The translations under genes and the position numbers were made by a program. The notes below the pieces were generated by a model, which worked only from the letters and a program-made list of their open reading frames with translations, ran no database searches and was not told the origin of the DNA. Shown piece after piece: positions 9,628-19,568 of a stretch of 64,000 nt of DNA. Numbering within the stretch: position 1 is the stretch's first letter; each line of letters starts with the position of its first letter. Origin of the DNA: Paenibacillus alvei DSM 29 (lineage in GTDB: Bacteria; Bacillota; Bacilli; Paenibacillales; Paenibacillaceae); contig NZ_AMBZ01000007.1 of assembly GCF_000293805.1 (NCBI RefSeq), positions 62,001 through 126,000 of the forward strand. The letters are read 5' to 3'.

Positions 9628-10098
9628 ATGAATAATGCCCAATCTGCATTGAAGGTGGCGGCAGGGATTTTTCTTACCATTGCATTAATTACGATCGTTG
9701 TCTTATTGTTCGTCAGCGCACAAGAGGCAACGAAGACGGCGCAAAATGAGTTTTCCTCTATCCAGACAGAGCTGAGCAAGGCATCTTTTACGGTATATGA
9801 TAATACCTCGGTAAGCGGTTCTCAGGTTATCAATGCAATACGGAAGTTTTTTAAACAAGATCAATTTGGTATTCGTGTAGTTACAGGCAAAAACAGAGCC
9901 AGCAAATCAGATGGGAACCATTATGGTTATTATGTGCTGCCAAATGGCGAAATTGCAGGTAACAATCGAAATGACAGTATTGATTCGGCATTGAATGAGT
10001 CGTCGGATAACTATGTGAATCCAAGCGGTAAGTTTAAAGCAAAATTAATTGTTGATTCCAGCAATGTGACAAGAGGAATTGTTTTTGAGCAGCAATAG
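9628..10098 (+). CDS. Small single-pass membrane protein, possible pilin-like subunit
   Basis: It has an N-terminal hydrophobic helix (about residues 8-30) and then a soluble ~125-residue region rich in Ser, Asn and Gly (LPNGEIAGNNRNDSID). AAAGGAG lies upstream of the ATG. It is placed just after the platform protein, where Tad loci carry pilins and TadE/F pseudopilins, so a secreted fibre or pseudopilin role is plausible. No processing motif was recognised with confidence and the family is not identified. Confidence 0.6.
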   Translation: MNNAQSALKVAAGIFLTIALITIVVLLFVSAQEATKTAQNEFSSIQTELSKASFTVYDNTSVSGSQVINAIRKFFKQDQFGIRVVTGKNRASKSDGNHYGYYVLPNGEIAGNNRNDSIDSALNESSDNYVNPSGKFKAKLIVDSSNVTRGIVFEQQ

Positions 10099-10177
10099 GG
10101 GATTAATTACCAACTGTGTGATGGCAGAATCAATATACTTTTACAATAGTCGCTATTTCTTAAAGGAGTAATTCAGT

Positions 10178-10552
10178 ATGTATCATGCGAGTCGAATGGT
10201 TGAACTAGCGGTAGCATCCATATTGTTAGTAGTCGCATTGGCTGTCGCTCTACAAATGATTGGAAGTACATCTTCTGTAATTCGACAAGTGGACTCTGCG
10301 AACCAAGATAAGGATCGCAGTGTTCGCGCAACGATTGATCCGATACGCTCCAAGTCTATAACAGGCACTGACGTCATTTTGTTTATTGGGCAGTTGAGGA
10401 CAAATGTTGAACTAGTAGTCGAAGGCTTGAGATTTACTTCACCAATCCATCTTGATCAGATTCAACTCGATGCGATATCGCGAACCAAGCGTTATGAACT
10501 TAGCGTGGAACGAAATGAAGGTGGCGACATCCGAAAAATGATCTTCAGGTAG
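10178..10552 (+). CDS. Small single-pass membrane protein, TadE/pseudopilin-like by position
   Basis: The N-terminal hydrophobic helix spans about residues 8-27 and is preceded by MYHASRMVE. A Glu just inside the hydrophobic stretch recalls pilin-like N-termini, but no clear prepilin cleavage site is seen. The ~95-residue exported part is unremarkable. TAAAGGAG precedes the ATG by 9 nt. It is separated from the previous gene by 79 nt and followed after 10 nt by another anchored protein, in the same operon direction. Confidence 0.6.
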   Translation: MYHASRMVELAVASILLVVALAVALQMIGSTSSVIRQVDSANQDKDRSVRATIDPIRSKSITGTDVILFIGQLRTNVELVVEGLRFTSPIHLDQIQLDAISRTKRYELSVERNEGGDIRKMIFR

Positions 10553-10562
10553 GAGGATTCGT

Positions 10563-11114
10563 GTGGGGAATGCAGTGTTGAAGCTGCTTAGTGTGATGAT
10601 AGGAGTTTTGCTGCTATTCCTTTACCCGATATTAGAATCATATCAGCGGCAGGATGATTTGGCTGTGATGTATGTGATGAGAAGTGCATCTACATTTTCA
10701 GATGCAGTAAGGGATAAGGGAACGATTACACCTGTCATGTGGAATGATTTTATGACGGATATCGAGCGGACAGGAAATACATACGAGGTTGTTGTAGAAC
10801 ATTATGAGAAAAAATATGATCCAATATATGCGGATCCCGTTCAGAATAGTACGTTTGCTGGTGACTATTCGATTCGGTATCAATTGAACAATAAAGCAAT
10901 GATTATGGAAAAAATGTTTCCAGGAGATGGTCAATCTGTCGAATCAACTACACGTAAATACAAGCTTAGCATTGGTGACTATTTCTTTGTATCTGTGAGC
11001 AATACGAATCGGACGCGAGCCGCAATGATTATGGACTGGTTAACTGGCTCGTTTGGCCCAACGGAGCGAATTCGTATTCCTGTCGGAGGAATGGTTCGAA
11101 ATGAAAATAGTTAA
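10563..11114 (+). CDS. Membrane-anchored protein of the Tad-like operon
   Basis: A hydrophobic N-terminal helix (about residues 6-25) is followed by a ~155-residue soluble domain. The GTG start has AGGAGG 6 nt upstream. The family is not recognised. Size, topology and place among three similar anchored proteins suggest a minor pilin or pseudopilin-like component. It overlaps the following gene by 14 nt. Confidence 0.6.
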   Translation: MGNAVLKLLSVMIGVLLLFLYPILESYQRQDDLAVMYVMRSASTFSDAVRDKGTITPVMWNDFMTDIERTGNTYEVVVEHYEKKYDPIYADPVQNSTFAGDYSIRYQLNNKAMIMEKMFPGDGQSVESTTRKYKLSIGDYFFVSVSNTNRTRAAMIMDWLTGSFGPTERIRIPVGGMVRNENS

Positions 11115-12075
11115 ATTCTCAATCCTTTTCGTCTTAATCTGTTTTCCTTTATTTTGGGTGAATAAGCTGCAAGCAAGAGAGGAAGCGGAAAAGCTGCAGC
11201 TTGAGCTGAAGTTTAACGACGCAATGAATCAAGCGGTTGATGATGCGGCCCGCACATTGCGGACATCAGCAGTTTGGAAGGAGACAGAGGAAGGTTATGA
11301 ATCAAAGAAGCGGCTTGAGCTTCGTCGGGACGATGCAGTTGAATCATTTTTCATGACGCTATTTCTTAACTTTGGACTATGGGATGGTGTCAGAAAACAG
11401 GATGAGTTGAAGCGATATATACCGGTGGTTGCAATCATTGGTTACGATGGTCTCGATATATATGCTGAAGAAGAGTATGTCGGCAGAAGTGGAGATGCAA
11501 TACTGAATCATGTATGGAAACCTACATTGCCATATGGCTTTACGGATCAGTACGGAAATGTAATCGGGTTCACGCTGGATGATTATGTTACGATATATCA
11601 TCCGTCTTCGAAAAGATGGATTACAGGGTATCAGCGTGAGTTGAAGTACGATACGGCGGAAATTCCGCTTCTGAAGGATGATCATCTTTTCGATTCAGTA
11701 AGACGTACAACAATCGTGAATACAGTTCAGAACGCATTGGCCAGTACGATTAACGCACACAATGAGATTGCTCTGCGAAATGGCGTTTCCTACACGTTTA
11801 CACTGCCAGCTATCTCTGAAGAAGAGTGGCATAATACGATTAATGATGTCGGAGTAATGGCTTTTATTCAAGGTCTTCCTGTAGGCTACTCTACATATAA
11901 TCATTATGCACTTGGTGGTTCACGGCTGTTGAAGCGGGATAATTATCGTGGCACGATTATAAATGGAATTAAATATGCATTTCCTGAAAGATGCGCTCCT
12001 ACAGATGCGATAGAATCTTATTTGTCTGCTCCTGATGCTGCTAAACGAGGGTATTTCATAAGATCATGTCCCTAA
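11101..12075 (+). CDS. Membrane-anchored or secreted protein closing the Tad-like operon
   Basis: The N-terminus MKIVKFSILFVLICFPLFW is a signal or anchor helix, followed by a Glu/Lys-rich helical stretch and a ~270-residue domain of unknown family. Two Cys near the C-terminus (in PERCAP and RSCP) could pair outside the cell. ATG at 11101 has GGAGG 10 nt upstream and overlaps the previous stop by 14 nt; an open frame extends further upstream to 11053 without a ribosome site. The operon appears to end here, although no terminator was seen before the next gene. Confidence 0.6.
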   Translation: MKIVKFSILFVLICFPLFWVNKLQAREEAEKLQLELKFNDAMNQAVDDAARTLRTSAVWKETEEGYESKKRLELRRDDAVESFFMTLFLNFGLWDGVRKQDELKRYIPVVAIIGYDGLDIYAEEEYVGRSGDAILNHVWKPTLPYGFTDQYGNVIGFTLDDYVTIYHPSSKRWITGYQRELKYDTAEIPLLKDDHLFDSVRRTTIVNTVQNALASTINAHNEIALRNGVSYTFTLPAISEEEWHNTINDVGVMAFIQGLPVGYSTYNHYALGGSRLLKRDNYRGTIINGIKYAFPERCAPTDAIESYLSAPDAAKRGYFIRSCP

Positions 12076-12219
12076 TGAAATGGTTCTCGTGTATTCATCA
12101 ATTATATAGGGCACTATGTTGAGATATTGTAAATCTATTGTCTCGATTCGTGCCTCATGCTAACAATATAGGAGATATGAAGACATTACGGTGATGAGAC
12201 GAGGAGCAATCGAACAAGA

Positions 12220-13443
12220 ATGAGCACCTATAGGAAGAAATTACGAGAAACGTTTGTAACTGCACTTCAATTGGGGGTAACCTCATTTGGAGGCCCAGCA
12301 GCGCATATTGGATATTTCCATAGAACTTATGTGCGGAAATTAAAATGGGTTACTGATCAACAATTTGCAGATATGCTAGCTGTTAGTCAAATGCTTCCCG
12401 GCCCTTCTAGCAGCCAGCTAGGAATTGGAATTGGGATAAGCAGGTCAGGATGGCTTGGCGGTATAGCAGCATGGCTGGGATTTACGTTCCCATCTGCTTG
12501 TCTGCTTGCCTTATTTGCATATGGGATCAACTGGATGCCTAATCAAGATCCAGGGTGGCTGCAGGGACTGAAGATTGCTGCTGTCCCAATCATTATTCAA
12601 GCATTGTGGGGAATGAATAAGCAATTGACGACTGATACGCACCGCAGAACGATTGCTATCATTGCCGCTATTCTATCTCTTCTACTGCCTGGCGTATACG
12701 CGCAGCTAATGATTATAGCACTGTCACTAGCTGGTGGTGTCTTATTGTTCCGAAATGAACTGGATGAATCTGTACTAACCTCCAGAAATGGAGGCGTTTC
12801 AACCGTATGCGAAGAAGAAGTTATGACCATGATTTCACGTACTTTTGCAAAATGGATGCTGGCACTATTTATCTTGCTGCTCGTTGGCCTGCCCATAGTG
12901 GGCTCATATATTCCCGGTGTACTAACTCAGCTTATGGAAATGATGTACCGTACAGGGGCATCAGTATTTGGCGGAGGACATGTTGTTTTACCTATGCTTA
13001 AGCAGGAGTTAATGTCCGCGGAATTGTTGGACGATTCGACATTGCTAGCGGGATATGGAGCAGCACAGGCCGTTCCGGGCCCATTGTTTACATTCGCGGC
13101 ATTTATCGGGGCGTCCATTAGCCACGGTAGTTTTGGGGTTTTACTGGCTATTGTGTCAATTTTATTTATCTTCCTTCCTTCGTACTTACTGATGGGGGCG
13201 GTATTGCCATTTATGTCGCATATCCGACGAAGTCGAGTAGTTCGAGCTGCATTACATGGGGTTAATGCAGCAGTAGTGGGATTACTGCTAGCTGCTCTAT
13301 ATGATCCTGTAATTACGACATCAGTTACTACTCCATTGCATATGTGCATTGTGCTCATTGGGGTAATGTCACTTATCGTATGGAAGCAATCGCCGTTGAT
13401 TACGGTTTTACTGTCTGCCTTGTCGGGGATGTTGCTGTTGTAA
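12220..13443 (+). CDS. chrA: Chromate efflux transporter (CHR family)
   Basis: This is a two-half CHR transporter of about 407 residues, the usual length of the long form. The first half shows SFGGPAAHIGY and MLPGPSSSQLG; the second repeats them as FGGGHVVLPML and QAVPGPLFTFAAFIGA. About ten hydrophobic segments are present. Members export chromate in exchange for or together with other ions; in many soil bacilli the physiological substrate is not proven. The ATG has a rather distant GGAG (14 nt). A hairpin terminator follows. Confidence 0.88.
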   Translation: MSTYRKKLRETFVTALQLGVTSFGGPAAHIGYFHRTYVRKLKWVTDQQFADMLAVSQMLPGPSSSQLGIGIGISRSGWLGGIAAWLGFTFPSACLLALFAYGINWMPNQDPGWLQGLKIAAVPIIIQALWGMNKQLTTDTHRRTIAIIAAILSLLLPGVYAQLMIIALSLAGGVLLFRNELDESVLTSRNGGVSTVCEEEVMTMISRTFAKWMLALFILLLVGLPIVGSYIPGVLTQLMEMMYRTGASVFGGGHVVLPMLKQELMSAELLDDSTLLAGYGAAQAVPGPLFTFAAFIGASISHGSFGVLLAIVSILFIFLPSYLLMGAVLPFMSHIRRSRVVRAALHGVNAAVVGLLLAALYDPVITTSVTTPLHMCIVLIGVMSLIVWKQSPLITVLLSALSGMLLL

Positions 13444-13460
13444 GTAAAGTAGTGATTATC

Positions 13461-13516
13461 AAATAGCCATTTGATGTCAGTCATTCGTACTGGAGCATCA
13501 AATGGCTATTTTCTTA
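13461..13516 (+). terminator. Rho-independent terminator after chrA
   Basis: A perfect 16-bp inverted repeat (AAATAGCCATTTGATG and its complement at 13496-13511) with a 19-nt loop runs into TTTTC. It lies between two convergent genes and could also slow minus-strand transcripts, though its minus-strand T run is poor. Confidence 0.8.
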
Positions 13517-13556
13517 CGAAGATTGAGGATAAGATTGCAGGAAAAGCAGTGTACAT

Positions 13557-14225
13557 TCAATCGCGACTGCAAATGATTAGTAAGTAGCCTTCCTTTACTT
13601 GAATAGTTGCGGCATCAACATCATCCCATTCGTTGCTAACCCCTAGAGATTGTCCGATATGTAGTGTTGCATCATCAAGCGGATACTTAAATCCGGTTAA
13701 TGTAATCCCTGTTACCGTTAAGCTCAAAGGAAGTAAAGATACGTAAGGATAATTGTTAGTCTGAAGTGTTACCGTCGAGTTTGTTAACATAATAATGTTA
13801 TGGTCATTGATTATACGACACATAATCCCTGCATCAACGGCTTTACGCAATAAATGTATATTAGCCATCGTGTGATCAAGACGTGTACCGGTTACTCCGA
13901 ACATTGTAATTTGCGATGGTTTCATCGCTAACGCACGATTGAATGCAAGCTCTGTATCGGTATAATTTTTATCGATCGCGTCACAATCTGTATACTGCCT
14001 GCTTGATTCACGAATTCGTTCACGTTCAGCATCAGTGACAGAGTCAAAATCCCCTAAGGCCAGATCAGGTGTGATTTGATGCTGTACAAGATATAGTGCG
14101 CCTCGATCGGCACCAATAATATAATCGCAAATTTGAATTTGCATCAGAATTTGTTCCGAGATGGCTCCTCCAGCTACAATGGCAATATGTGATGGTGTTA
14201 TGGGTAACTTTAGATCGTTTGGCAA
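13557..14225 (-). CDS. thiN: Thiamine diphosphokinase
   Basis: It transfers pyrophosphate from ATP to thiamine, giving the thiamine diphosphate cofactor (used for instance by the pdhA product nearby). Family motifs are clear: GADRGALYL, GDFDSV, the acidic TDTELA helix, and GVTGTRLDHTMANI in the catalytic core, then a beta-rich C-terminal thiamine-binding half. Length (222 residues) is typical. The TTG start at 14225 has AAAGGAAGG about 8 nt upstream. It is divergent from the phosphatase gene, with a promoter at 14282-14310. Confidence 0.9.
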   Translation of the reverse strand: MPNDLKLPITPSHIAIVAGGAISEQILMQIQICDYIIGADRGALYLVQHQITPDLALGDFDSVTDAERERIRESSRQYTDCDAIDKNYTDTELAFNRALAMKPSQITMFGVTGTRLDHTMANIHLLRKAVDAGIMCRIINDHNIIMLTNSTVTLQTNNYPYVSLLPLSLTVTGITLTGFKYPLDDATLHIGQSLGVSNEWDDVDAATIQVKEGYLLIICSRD

Positions 14226-14281
14226 TGTAAAGACCTTCCTTTAATTCACTAATAGGGTTGATGGCATGCTGCATCCTTTTT

Positions 14282-14310
14282 ATTATATCGAATTATGCAA
14301 GTCGAACCAA
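14282..14310 (-). promoter_or_regulatory. Candidate promoter for thiN
   Basis: On the minus strand TTGGTT (14310-14305) and TATAAT (14287-14282) are separated by 17 nt, giving a leader of about 50 nt to the TTG start. Confidence 0.55.
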
Positions 14311-14323
14311 ATATAAAATCCAT

Positions 14324-14352
14324 TTGCATTACATAGTGACAGTCGATACAAT
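14324..14352 (+). promoter_or_regulatory. Candidate promoter for the tyrosine phosphatase gene
   Basis: TTGCAT (14324-14329) and TACAAT (14347-14352) are spaced 17 nt apart. The two divergent promoters share the 14226-14440 intergenic region. Confidence 0.55.
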
Positions 14353-14440
14353 AAGTGAAATCTTATGGAGGATGTGACCATTTATATGTTGGGGGAATTC
14401 CGCTAACAGTAAAATAGTGATAATAAAGGAGGGAGCTTCT

Positions 14441-14932
14441 GTGACAGAAAGTACGAAAGTAAAAGTATTGTTTGTTTGTTTGGGAAATATCTGCCGATCT
14501 CCTATGGCTGAGGCCGTGTTCCGTGACCAAGTAAAGCAGGCGGGCTTGGAACACGTGATTCAAGTGGATTCAGCAGGAACAGGGGACTGGCATATCGGTC
14601 ATCCGCCGCATGAAGGAACGCGCAAGTTGTTGGACAAGCATGGTATTACTTATGAGGGGATGATAGCGCGCCAGTTGATACCGACGGATTTTCAGACGTT
14701 TACGTATATTGTTTGTATGGATCCGAACAACGAACGTAATGTGCTGGATTGGAACGGTTCAGACACTCGGACATCAGAAGTTCTTCGATTCATGTCTTTG
14801 CTGCCGGAAGAGAATAGCGACGAGGTTCCTGATCCGTACTATACAGGCAATTTCGAAGAGGTATACCGCTTAATTAAGACAGGTTGCGAGCGCTTATTAC
14901 AGCGAATCAAAAATGAACATCAATTCATGTGA
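14441..14932 (+). CDS. Low-molecular-weight protein-tyrosine phosphatase
   Basis: The signature P-loop CLGNICRSPMAE (CX5R-S) stands near the N-terminus, and the general-acid Asp lies in DPYYTG near the C-terminus. Length (163 residues) is normal for the family. It hydrolyses phosphotyrosine; bacterial members often oppose BY-kinases in exopolysaccharide control, but no such kinase is in this window. GTG at 14441 is chosen because AAAGGAGGG lies about 6 nt upstream; an earlier in-frame GTG precedes that site. Confidence 0.92.
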   Translation: MTESTKVKVLFVCLGNICRSPMAEAVFRDQVKQAGLEHVIQVDSAGTGDWHIGHPPHEGTRKLLDKHGITYEGMIARQLIPTDFQTFTYIVCMDPNNERNVLDWNGSDTRTSEVLRFMSLLPEENSDEVPDPYYTGNFEEVYRLIKTGCERLLQRIKNEHQFM

Positions 14933-14956
14933 CAAAATTTTATTATAATAGGATCA

Positions 14957-14996
14957 AAGTAGTGACATACATCCTTGTATGCCACTACTTTTTTTA
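14957..14996 (+). terminator. Rho-independent terminator after the phosphatase gene
   Basis: AAGTAGTGaCATAC pairs with GTATGcCACTACTT (one mismatch) around a 6-nt loop and runs into TTTTT. It lies between two convergent genes. Confidence 0.8.
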
Positions 14997-15058
14997 TTAA
15001 ATAGGGATGTCTCATATCATTGCTCGTAATGTGACAGCTATAAGATAGGCGGGCTTGA

Positions 15059-15790
15059 TTAGTCTAGGAAATGACGGAGAGCATCTGGGACGTATTTTTG
15101 CCAGAATCCCCACAAATGATGTCCATCATGCTCAGCATAGTGGACATGTGCTTTTCGATCTGTAAAAAGCTTATGTGTATTCCGGTTCAATTCAACGAAG
15201 TTGTAAGTGCCCGTATCGGTTGTAAAAGCCGTCTCTTGCAGACCGACAATCATAAAGAGATGCAGCCATGAAAGATCCTGCTCCTTCGCAATTAGCTGCT
15301 GCGAATATGGATAATAGGCGCCGGATAATGAGATTACTTGGCGGAACTTATTAGGATATTTTAGTGCCAAATGCAGAGATACTGTACCCCCCAGTGAATC
15401 GCCGGCAAGCGTGATTTCTGTCCAGTCTGTTCGAACAGGATACATCTGCTCGATTGCAGGTACAATTTCTTCTGCGAATGCACGTGTATACGAATCAAAT
15501 CGTTCTCCATCTGGAGCGTACTCTGAAGTGCGAATTTTCTTATTTACATCGACACCAACGATAATAAATGGCTCCATATCGTCTTCGATAATGAGCTGAT
15601 TCGCGTGTGTCGCAATGCGACCGAAATTAAAGAAATCTTCTCCATCCTGACAATAGACAACCGGGTAGCTGAGAATTTCCTGGTATCCCGGCGGCAAGTA
15701 TACGCGAACGTGACGGCTGCCTCCTTCGAGATATTTGCTTGGAATATCGTGTTTTACAATAGTTCTTTTTAAGATTGAAGAATCTGACAT
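15059..15790 (-). CDS. Esterase D/Fes-family alpha/beta hydrolase
   Basis: This is a putative esterase of the YuiI/IroE/esterase-D type. The nucleophile elbow is GDSLGG, an oxyanion segment YCQDGEDFF precedes it, and the C-terminal His is in HDGHHLWGFW. There is no signal peptide, so it is cytoplasmic. Related enzymes hydrolyse siderophore esters or S-formylglutathione; the substrate cannot be told here. The start is placed at ATG 15790 (MSDSSILK), with an AAGGCGG-like site upstream; the longer frame to 15823 lacks a site. Confidence 0.8.
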   Translation of the reverse strand: MSDSSILKRTIVKHDIPSKYLEGGSRHVRVYLPPGYQEILSYPVVYCQDGEDFFNFGRIATHANQLIIEDDMEPFIIVGVDVNKKIRTSEYAPDGERFDSYTRAFAEEIVPAIEQMYPVRTDWTEITLAGDSLGGTVSLHLALKYPNKFRQVISLSGAYYPYSQQLIAKEQDLSWLHLFMIVGLQETAFTTDTGTYNFVELNRNTHKLFTDRKAHVHYAEHDGHHLWGFWQKYVPDALRHFLD

Positions 15791-17178
<1,388 letters not shown>

Positions 17179-17275
17179 TTCGGACAGCGATCTGAAAGTT
17201 AACGGGACTCGTATTGATGCGAGGACAACGAATCCATATAAGGTTCTGTGATAACGGTAAGGAGGAAACGAAGCA

Positions 17276-18253
17276 ATGGCACAAATGAATATGAAAGAAG
17301 CGATTCGCGACGCAATGCGCGTTGAGTTGAAACGAGACCCTAATGTTGTGGTCTTTGGGGAAGACGTTGGCCATGTCGGCGGTGTATTCCGTGCGACTGA
17401 AGGTTTGCAAAAAGAATTTGGTGAAGAGCGTGTATTCGATACACCGCTTGCGGAGTCCGCAATTGGCGGTTTGGCAGTAGGTCTTGGTGTTCAAGGCTTC
17501 CGTCCTGTTGCTGAAATCCAATTCGTAGGTTTCATCTATGAAGCACTTGACCAAATGTGCGTTCAAGCAGCACGCATGCGCTTCCGTTCCGGCGGCCGCT
17601 ACAATGCGCCAATCGTATTCCGTACACCATTTGGTGGCGGCGTAAAAGCTGCAGAATTGCACACTGACTCGCTAGAAGGATTGATGGTACAAACTCCTGG
17701 TATCAAGGTTATTGTTCCTTCCAATCCTTACGATGCAAAAGGATTGATGATTTCCGCAATCCGTGACAATGATCCAGTATTCTTCATGGAACACTTGAAC
17801 CTGTACCATGCGTTCCGTGATGAAGTGCCAGAAGGCGAATATACAGTTGAGATCGGTAAAGCAAAAGTTGTTCGTGAAGGTAAAGACGTAACAATTCTTG
17901 CATACGGCTTGATGGTTCATACAGCAATGAAAGCTGCTGCTGAGCTTGAAAAGCAAGGCGTACAAGCAGAAGTAATCGACCTTCGCACTTTGGCGCCGCT
18001 TGATATCGACACAATCGTTGAGTCCATCAAGAAAACGAACCGCGCAATCGTTGTACAAGAAGCACAAAAAACTTCCGGCGTAGCTGCAGAGGTTATTGCG
18101 CAAATCAACGAAAAAGCGATTCTTCACTTGGAAGCACCTGTACTTCGCGTTGCAGGTCCAGATACAGTGTATCCTTTCGCACAAATCGAAGATCAATGGT
18201 TGCCTACACCAGCTCGCATCGTAGATGGCGTCAATAAAGTATTGAACTTCTAA
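17276..18253 (+). CDS. pdhB: Pyruvate dehydrogenase E1 component, beta subunit
   Basis: It is the partner of PdhA in the E1 heterotetramer. Typical segments are [31 protein letters not shown], the [20 protein letters not shown] loop and the C-terminal transketolase domain (DLRTLAPLD). The 325 residues match the family. AAGGAGGAAA precedes the ATG. It is 97 nt after pdhA and 37 nt before the E2 gene, in one operon. Confidence 0.95.
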   Translation: MAQMNMKEAIRDAMRVELKRDPNVVVFGEDVGHVGGVFRATEGLQKEFGEERVFDTPLAESAIGGLAVGLGVQGFRPVAEIQFVGFIYEALDQMCVQAARMRFRSGGRYNAPIVFRTPFGGGVKAAELHTDSLEGLMVQTPGIKVIVPSNPYDAKGLMISAIRDNDPVFFMEHLNLYHAFRDEVPEGEYTVEIGKAKVVREGKDVTILAYGLMVHTAMKAAAELEKQGVQAEVIDLRTLAPLDIDTIVESIKKTNRAIVVQEAQKTSGVAAEVIAQINEKAILHLEAPVLRVAGPDTVYPFAQIEDQWLPTPARIVDGVNKVLNF

Positions 18254-18290
18254 GAGAGAACCGAACAGAGAGTAGAAGGAGGATTTTACT

Positions 18291-19562
18291 GTGGCTAAAT
18301 TTGAGTATCGCTTCCCTGAACTAGGGGAGGGCCTTCACGAAGGCGAAATTATTAAAATGCACATTAAAGCAGGAGACAAGGTAACTGATGATGACATCAT
18401 CATGGAAGTACAAAACGATAAAGCTATCGTTGAAGTTCCTTGCCCTGTAAATGGTACGGTATTGGAAGTATTCGCGAAAGATGGTCAAGTATGCCACATG
18501 GGCGAAGTTGTAGCGATCATCGACGCTGAAGGTGACATTCCTGAGCAAGATATGCCAGAAGAAGCAGCTCAAGAGGAAGCAGCTCCTGCACCAGCAGCAG
18601 CTGAAGCTCCTAAAGCTGAAGGCGTAGCAACAGCACCTAACCGTGATGTTCTTGCAACTCCAAGCGTTCGCAAGCATGCTCGCGATCTTGGCGTGAACAT
18701 TGCTGAAGTTCCTGCTACAGGCAAGAACGGTAAAATCACTCGTGAAGATGTAGATGCATTCGCTAACGGCGGAGCACCTGCAGCACCAGCAGCAGCTGCA
18801 GCACCAAAAGCAGAAGAAGCGAAAACAGCAGCACCAGCAGCACCTGCAACAGGGCGTGCAGCTGAAGAAGAGCGCGTACCATTCAAAGGTATCCGCAAAG
18901 CGATCTCCAATGCAATGGTTAAATCGGCTTATACAGCTCCACACGTTACAATCATGGACGAAGTGGAAGTTGGCGAGCTTGTTGCTTTCCGCACACGCTT
19001 GAAGCCAATGATGGAGAAGAAAGGTATAAAAGTAACTTACCTTCCATTCATCGTAAAAGCACTCGTTGCAGCTTGCCGTCAATTCCCTGCGATGAACGCA
19101 ATGATCGACGAAGCAAACAACGAAATCGTGTACAAAAAATACTACAACATCGGTATTGCAACAGATACAGACAATGGCTTGATCGTTCCTGTTATCAATG
19201 ATGCAGATCGTCGCAGCATCTGGATGATCGCTGATGATATTAAAGACTTGGCTAGCCGTGGTCGCGAAGGCAAACTTGGCCCGAACGAATTGAAAGGCAG
19301 CACAATTACAATCACTAACATCGGTTCTGCTGGCGGTATGTTCTTTACTCCGATCATCAACTTCCCAGAAGTTGCAATCTTGGGTACAGGCCGTATCTCC
19401 GAGAAACCAGTTGTGAAGAACGGCGAAATCGTGGCAGCGCCAGTTATGGCATTGTCCCTCAGCTTCGACCACCGTCTGATCGACGGCGCGACAGCTCAAA
19501 ACTTTATGAACTACATCAAGCAACTGCTTGCTAACCCTGAGTTGCTTGTAATGGAGGTGTAA
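18291..19562 (+). CDS. pdhC: Pyruvate dehydrogenase E2, dihydrolipoyl acetyltransferase
   Basis: The single N-terminal lipoyl domain has its lipoyl-Lys in VQNDKAIVEV (about residue 47). It is followed by an Ala/Pro/Glu-rich linker, the E1/E3-binding domain (TPSVRKHARDLGV, about residues 121-155), a second Ala/Pro linker and the catalytic acetyltransferase domain with active-site DHRLIDG near the C-terminus. It transfers acetyl from lipoate to CoA and forms the complex core. The GTG start has GAAGGAGG. Only 6 nt separate it from pdhD. Confidence 0.95.
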   Translation: MAKFEYRFPELGEGLHEGEIIKMHIKAGDKVTDDDIIMEVQNDKAIVEVPCPVNGTVLEVFAKDGQVCHMGEVVAIIDAEGDIPEQDMPEEAAQEEAAPAPAAAEAPKAEGVATAPNRDVLATPSVRKHARDLGVNIAEVPATGKNGKITREDVDAFANGGAPAAPAAAAAPKAEEAKTAAPAAPATGRAAEEERVPFKGIRKAISNAMVKSAYTAPHVTIMDEVEVGELVAFRTRLKPMMEKKGIKVTYLPFIVKALVAACRQFPAMNAMIDEANNEIVYKKYYNIGIATDTDNGLIVPVINDADRRSIWMIADDIKDLASRGREGKLGPNELKGSTITITNIGSAGGMFFTPIINFPEVAILGTGRISEKPVVKNGEIVAAPVMALSLSFDHRLIDGATAQNFMNYIKQLLANPELLVMEV

Positions 19563-19568
19563 CCGGAA

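Noticed and set aside
12119-12170. A promoter for chrA
   Set aside because: TTGTCT with TAACAA at 17 nt matches only half of the -10 consensus; too weak to list.
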